Assembly (NCBI GenBank): GCA_038533155.1
Contig: JBCAZH010000008.1
Span: 1 to 64,000 of the forward strand
Length of the DNA: 64,000 bases
Direction of reading: 5' to 3'
Source: CALBPI01 sp038533155
Lineage (GTDB): Bacteria > Pseudomonadota > Gammaproteobacteria > Steroidobacterales > Woeseiaceae
In this document: positions 60,732 to 64,000 of the stretch, piece by piece
Numbering within the stretch: position 1 is the stretch's first letter
Layout of the letters: each line of letters begins with the position of its first letter
Translations under genes and position numbers: made by a program
Notes under the pieces: generated by a model
What the model was told of the DNA's origin: nothing
The model's input: only the letters and a program-made list of their open reading frames with translations
The model's database searches: none

Positions 60732-61268
60732 ATGAAGACGAAAATGCACAAACTGAGCTTGTTGATCATCGTCGGCTGCCTAGCAGCGTGCGGTGGCCAA
60801 CAAAGAACCACGCCGATCGACACCGGGTCAGACATCGTGATGCCGGATGAGAATGACTCGGGCGCCAATGCGTCGGCAAATGCCGACTCTGGGGTGCGCA
60901 GTGTCGGGCTTGAGGATGATGCGTCTCGCCAAGACACGGCCGACACAATGATCATCTACTTTGAGTACGATCGCAGCGAAGTGAGCCCGCAGTACGCTGA
61001 CATCTTGGCTGGCCATGCGCGCCGAATGGCGCAGAACCCTGGCCTACGACTGCGACTCGCCGGTCATGCGGATGAGCGGGGATCGCGTGAGTACAACATC
61101 GGCTTAGGTGAGCGACGAGCGCAGGCGGTGCGTCGCGTTCTACTGATCTCGGGTGCTTCCGCCGGACAAATCAGCACCGTGAGTTACGGTGAGGAGCAAC
61201 CAGCGTCATTGGGAAGCTCAGAATCTGACTACCAGAAAAATCGCAGGGTTGAGCTATCCTGGCGGTGA
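60732..61268 (+). CDS. pal: Peptidoglycan-associated lipoprotein Pal
   Basis: 178 residues from the ATG at 60732, with GGGGAGCGAA directly upstream. The lipoprotein signal ends in the lipobox LAAC, so Pal is lipidated in the outer membrane. A flexible acidic stretch (about 25-70) precedes the OmpA-like domain (about 75-178): YFEYDRSEVSPQY, LAGHADERGSREYNIGLGERRA and KNRRVELSW bind peptidoglycan. It ends the tolQRAB-pal set and is followed directly by cpoB. Confidence 0.97.
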   Translation: MKTKMHKLSLLIIVGCLAACGGQQRTTPIDTGSDIVMPDENDSGANASANADSGVRSVGLEDDASRQDTADTMIIYFEYDRSEVSPQYADILAGHARRMAQNPGLRLRLAGHADERGSREYNIGLGERRAQAVRRVLLISGASAGQISTVSYGEEQPASLGSSESDYQKNRRVELSWR

Positions 61269-61288
61269 ATGAACGCGTGGAGTTCGCG

Positions 61289-62062
61289 ATGATTGATTCG
61301 AAACATAGCGTTGTGCGGATTGTCTTGGTCGCTTTGGCAATGAGCGTGGCAGGGTGTGCGACGCCGCTGCCACCCGAAGAAGACCCGGTCCTGATCAAAT
61401 TGGGTCAGATCGAGCGACGGCTGGAGCGCGTTGAACGGGTGGTTCAAAACGACAGCCTTGTGCAGCTTGTCACGCGGGTGGATGCACTGTCTGCGGACAT
61501 CGATCAACTGCGTGGAAGCAGTGAGACGACGGGTTACGCCATCGAGCAGATGGAGGAGCGTCAACGTGCTTTGTACGCCGATCTTGACGCGAGAATCCAA
61601 GCGGTAGAATCAAGAACCCGCGAGAACGTGATGCAGGGCGGATCGTTGCCACCGGGCGAGTTGCCGATCCCTACGGGCTCCGACCGTGAAAACTATCAGG
61701 CCGCTTTCGAATTGCTGAAAGATGGTCGCTACGACCAATCCGCGAGGGCGTTCGAGCAGTTTCTCGTGACGTATCCTGATAGTGAGCTTGCGGACAATGC
61801 GCAGTACTGGCTGGCCGAAAGCTACTATGTATCGCAACGATTTGACGAAGCGTTACCCATTTTCACGGGTGTCATCGACAATTTTCCGCAATCCCGAAAA
61901 GTCCCTGATGCGTTACTCAAAGTCGGCTACTGCCACCACGAATTGAAGCGTTGGGACGATGCGGAATCGACGTTGTCGCGTGTTGTTGCGGATTACCCAG
62001 AAACGACCGCAGCGCGGCTAGCGAGCAAGCGTCTGGAACGGGTCCGGGCGGAACGCGGTTGA
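61289..62062 (+). CDS. cpoB: Cell division coordinator CpoB (YbgF), predicted lipoprotein
   Basis: 257 residues from the ATG at 61289, with TGGAG six bases upstream; a GTG at 61265 overlapping the pal stop is the alternative. CpoB coordinates Tol with PBP1B during septation. The N-terminal coil (about 25-110, IERRLERVERVVQNDS) forms a trimer, and the C-terminal TPR domain (about 130-257) has YQAAFELLKDGRYDQSARAF and SELADNAQYWLAESYY. The signal ends in SVAGC, a canonical lipobox. The E. coli protein is soluble, so a lipid anchor would be a difference. Confidence 0.92.
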   Translation: MIDSKHSVVRIVLVALAMSVAGCATPLPPEEDPVLIKLGQIERRLERVERVVQNDSLVQLVTRVDALSADIDQLRGSSETTGYAIEQMEERQRALYADLDARIQAVESRTRENVMQGGSLPPGELPIPTGSDRENYQAAFELLKDGRYDQSARAFEQFLVTYPDSELADNAQYWLAESYYVSQRFDEALPIFTGVIDNFPQSRKVPDALLKVGYCHHELKRWDDAESTLSRVVADYPETTAARLASKRLERVRAERG

Positions 62063-62068
62063 TTCACC

Positions 62069-62743
62069 ATGAACCTTGCGGAGCAAGCGGCGGTCGAAGC
62101 CGAGCCGAGCCTGCGGATTACGGAGATTTTTCGGTCCCTGCAAGGTGAGGCGCTGTTTGTCGGCGCGCCGACCGTTTTCGTTCGGCTGACAGGATGTCCG
62201 CTTCGCTGCACCTACTGCGACACCGCCTATGCTTTCACGGGCGGCGAGCGCCAATCGTTGCAAGATATCGTCCGTGAAGTGCAGGCGTTCGAGACCGAAC
62301 ATGTCTGTGTGACGGGTGGGGAGCCACTCGCGCAGCCCACGTGTCATGCATTGCTGTCGCAGTTGTGCGATCTGGGTTTGAGCGTGTCTCTTGAGACCAG
62401 CGGTGCGCTCGATGTGTCGAACGTCGACCCACGCGTTGTCAAAGTACTGGACTTAAAGACCCCGTCGTCGAACGAAGCGCACCGCAATCTTTGGTCGAAC
62501 CTCGAGCACCTCACAGAGCCCGACCAAATCAAGATGGTCGTAGGAGATCGGTCCGATTTCGATTGGGCGTGCGAGATGATTCGTGAGCGCGGCCTCTCCA
62601 AGCGGTGCACCGTTTGGTTGTCTCCGAGTCACGAGGAACTTGAGCCTGGTGTCTTGGCCGATTGGATACTCGAGGCGAAGGTGCCCGTGCGCTTGCAGGT
62701 CCAGTTACATAAATATCTATGGGGAGATGTTCGTGGGCGGTGA
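62069..62743 (+). CDS. queE: 7-carboxy-7-deazaguanine synthase QueE
   Basis: 224 residues. QueE is a radical-SAM enzyme that makes the 7-deazapurine core of queuosine. ITEIFRSLQGEALFVGAPTV is the N-terminal motif. The iron-sulfur cysteines are in CPLRCTYCDTAY (Cx3Cx2C). VCVTGGEPLAQP is the SAM-binding GGEP segment. It is 6 bases after cpoB and overlaps queC. The products are needed for Q34 in tRNAs with GUN anticodons. Confidence 0.97.
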   Translation: MNLAEQAAVEAEPSLRITEIFRSLQGEALFVGAPTVFVRLTGCPLRCTYCDTAYAFTGGERQSLQDIVREVQAFETEHVCVTGGEPLAQPTCHALLSQLCDLGLSVSLETSGALDVSNVDPRVVKVLDLKTPSSNEAHRNLWSNLEHLTEPDQIKMVVGDRSDFDWACEMIRERGLSKRCTVWLSPSHEELEPGVLADWILEAKVPVRLQVQLHKYLWGDVRGR

Positions 62744-63422
62744 ACGGGCTGCAAGGTCTCGCGCTATCGTTTTGTTCTCCGGCGGGCTCGATTCGACCAC
62801 GCTGCTTGCCTTGGCTGAGGCGGACGGGCACGACGTGTATGCGCTGAGTTTCGACTATGGCCAACGTCACAATGCTGAACTCGCCGCTGCGAAGTCCATA
62901 GCCTCGGCGAGCTCGGTGGTTGAGCACCGGACCATCGGAATCGATCTTGGCGGCATCGGGGGTTCTGCGCTAACCGACGCGGCGATCGAGGTACCAGAGG
63001 CGCCAACGACCGGCATACCCGTGACTTACGTTCCGGCTCGCAACACGGTGTTTCTTTCCTTAGCGATGGGCTGGGCAGAGGTGATTGACGCGACCGCGAT
63101 CTACATCGGTGTCAACGCGATTGACTATTCCGGTTATCCGGACTGTCGGCCGGAGTTTATCGATGCGTTCCGTGCTTTGACTGCGGTGGCGACCAAAGCC
63201 GGCGTGGAGGGCAACCCGGTCGAGATCATCGCGCCGCTGCTGCACATGACCAAAGCCGATATTGTGACCAAAGGCGTGGCGCTCGGTGTGGACTACGCCG
63301 CAACAGTTTCTTGCTATCAGGCCACGCCTGATGGCGCCGCCTGCGGGCGTTGTGATGCGTGCCGACTGCGAGCCGAAGGATTTGCGGCGGCAGGTTTGCC
63401 CGATCCCACCCGCTACGCTTGA
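62733..63422 (+). CDS. queC: 7-cyano-7-deazaguanine synthase QueC
   Basis: About 229 residues. QueC converts CDG to preQ0 using ATP and ammonia. AIVLFSGGLDSTTLLALAEA is the PP-loop. SFDYGQRHNAEL follows, and the C-terminal CYQATPDGAACGRCDACRLR contains the four zinc cysteines. The start is chosen as the GTG at 62733, because GGGGAG (62721-62726) is 6 bases away; the ATG at 62727 would touch the ribosome site. The gene overlaps queE by 11 bases. Confidence 0.96.
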   Translation: MGGERAARSRAIVLFSGGLDSTTLLALAEADGHDVYALSFDYGQRHNAELAAAKSIASASSVVEHRTIGIDLGGIGGSALTDAAIEVPEAPTTGIPVTYVPARNTVFLSLAMGWAEVIDATAIYIGVNAIDYSGYPDCRPEFIDAFRALTAVATKAGVEGNPVEIIAPLLHMTKADIVTKGVALGVDYAATVSCYQATPDGAACGRCDACRLRAEGFAAAGLPDPTRYA

Positions 63423-63730
63423 CCGCAGACCATTGGTGCGTCATTGCGCCGACAGACTTTTTACTTGTTTGCGTGGTTGCCAATGTGAGCAGGCGTGGTA
63501 ACGTCCACCGTTGGGGGGTCGTAAACAGGTCAGAAGGGAGAGGCGCCGTGGCGCTACATGAGGCCGGACAGCGCGCATTTTCGTTGCGTTGTAACCCGGA
63601 TACGGCTCTGTCGGGGCAAGGGTATAGCGTTGCAGACGGGCTTGAGTATTCCTCCACTTTCGGTAAGATACACGGCTTTCCAAGGGCCGCTCGGCCCGTC
63701 AATGGAAGTGCTGCAGGCAATCTTTTCTGC
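63423..63730. other. Intergenic stretch before tRNA-Lys
   Basis: No gene is evident. Reading frames here continue through the tRNA and are artefacts. The region holds a possible promoter near 63642-63669. A small GGGCCG/CGGCCC-like inverted repeat lies at about 63685-63700. Confidence 0.5.
63642..63669 (+). promoter_or_regulatory. Possible promoter of tRNA-Lys
   Basis: TTGAGT and TAAGAT are 16 bases apart (4/6 matches each), about 60 bases ahead of the tRNA. Weak match. Confidence 0.35.
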
Positions 63731-63806
63731 GGGCCGTTAGCTCAGATGGTAGAGCAGTTGGCTTTTAACCAATTGGTCATAGGTTCGATCCCTATACGGC
63801 CCACCA
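63731..63806 (+). tRNA. tRNA-Lys (TTT)
   Basis: 76 bases with CCA encoded. The acceptor stem GGGCCGT pairs with ACGGCCC. The anticodon loop CTTTTAA gives TTT. A GGTTCGATC T-loop is present. It lies after queC, as in many gammaproteobacteria. Confidence 0.97.
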
Positions 63807-63840
63807 CTTCCATTCTTTCCTCCATGCGCGGCGGAATCTC

Positions 63841-64000
63841 ATGACTGACCAAAACCGCTGGACCACGTATAAGTTCGGAGGCTCGTCGCTGGCCGATTAT
63901 GACTGCTTCCGCCAGGTCGCGACTTTGGTTCGTGCAGCGGCCGAGACAACGCCGTGCTGCGTTGTCGTTAGCGCGATGGGCGGAATGACCGATGGTTTGT
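63841..64000 (+). CDS. Aspartokinase, N-terminal fragment (cut by window edge)
   Basis: 53 residues are visible from the ATG at 63841, preceded by GGCGGA. WTTYKFGGSSLADYDCFRQV is the N-terminal ATP-binding motif of aspartokinases, and VVVSAMGGMTDGL follows. Aspartokinase phosphorylates aspartate at the entry to lysine, threonine and methionine synthesis. The KFGGSSLAD form resembles bifunctional aspartokinase-homoserine dehydrogenases of the MetL/ThrA type, but the second domain is outside the window, so single-domain LysC is also possible. Confidence 0.88.
   Translation, partial: MTDQNRWTTYKFGGSSLADYDCFRQVATLVRAAAETTPCCVVVSAMGGMTDGL

Noticed and set aside
63359..63844. 161-residue frame through tRNA-Lys
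   Set aside because: Its second half is the translation of tRNA-Lys (AQMVEQLAFNQLVIGSIPIR), a known artefact, and there is no start context.
1..64000. CRISPR arrays, insertion sequences, prophage or defence genes
   Set aside because: No regular spaced repeats and no transposase, integrase, Cas or restriction-modification motifs were seen on either strand.

Overview
The window is chromosomal DNA of a moderately GC-rich gammaproteobacterium, very likely a draft or metagenome-assembled scaffold because it holds two runs of 100 Ns. Evidence for the class is gene order: rne/rluC-maf-yceD-rpmF-plsX-fabH, clpS-clpA/infA-aat, ftsK-lolA-serS, yebC-ruvCAB-tolQRAB-pal-cpoB-queE-queC-tRNA-Lys. The OprI-like alanine-zipper lipoprotein, the lexA-imuA-imuB-dnaE2 cassette, a PEP-CTERM protein and an EXDD-type RelA fit a lineage near Pseudomonadales, Xanthomonadales, Chromatiales or Woeseiales. 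The sequence alone does not fix the family. No transposase, integrase, phage gene or CRISPR array was seen.

Layout. 1-2.4 kb: the start of a GNAT acetyltransferase cut by the left edge, two unrecognised exported proteins (one ankyrin-like, one six-cysteine) and a low-molecular-weight tyrosine phosphatase. 2.4-10.2 kb: RNase E with a long leader, RluC, Maf, and the YceD-L32-PlsX-FabH operon that links ribosome and membrane synthesis. 10.2-12.3 kb: a DUF1232 protein, an L,D-transpeptidase and an Lpp/OprI-type lipoprotein that may be its substrate. 12.5-18.9 kb: the SOS mutagenesis cassette lexA-imuA-imuB-dnaE2 behind two LexA boxes. 19.3-25.2 kb: type II secretion genes gspC-D-E-F without the pseudopilin genes. 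25.4-30.3 kb: the N-end-rule set clpS-clpA and aat, with infA. 30.4-35.2 kb: ftsK, lolA, a VanZ-like gene and serS. 35.2-38.8 kb: a large MscS-type channel with an SRPBCC domain fused to its C-terminus, and a Bax-inhibitor-1 protein. 38.8-41.6 kb: tRNA-Ser, small genes, and tRNA-Arg surrounded by broken tRNA copies and hairpin repeats. 41.6-45.7 kb: accessory envelope genes (PEP-CTERM protein with a possible sigma-54 promoter, a DUF3300 protein with an Arg/Ser tail, an outer-membrane protein, a cytochrome c). 45.8-51.4 kb: sucA-sucB-lpd (2-oxoglutarate dehydrogenase). 51.5-54.3 kb: relA and a YfaZ-like porin. 54.3-64 kb: yebC-ruvCAB, the Tol-Pal operon, queE-queC, tRNA-Lys and the start of an aspartokinase.

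Both N runs appear to be false gaps. Each is flanked by the same 55 bases on both sides, and removing one copy plus the Ns restores an unbroken plsX and an unbroken gspD.

Most of the window is well-known housekeeping machinery. The items I rate most worth a second look are the MscS-SRPBCC fusion, the decayed tRNA-Arg neighbourhood, the possible sigma-54 promoter of the PEP-CTERM gene, the likely AUC start of ruvC, and a GspE that lacks its zinc cysteines.
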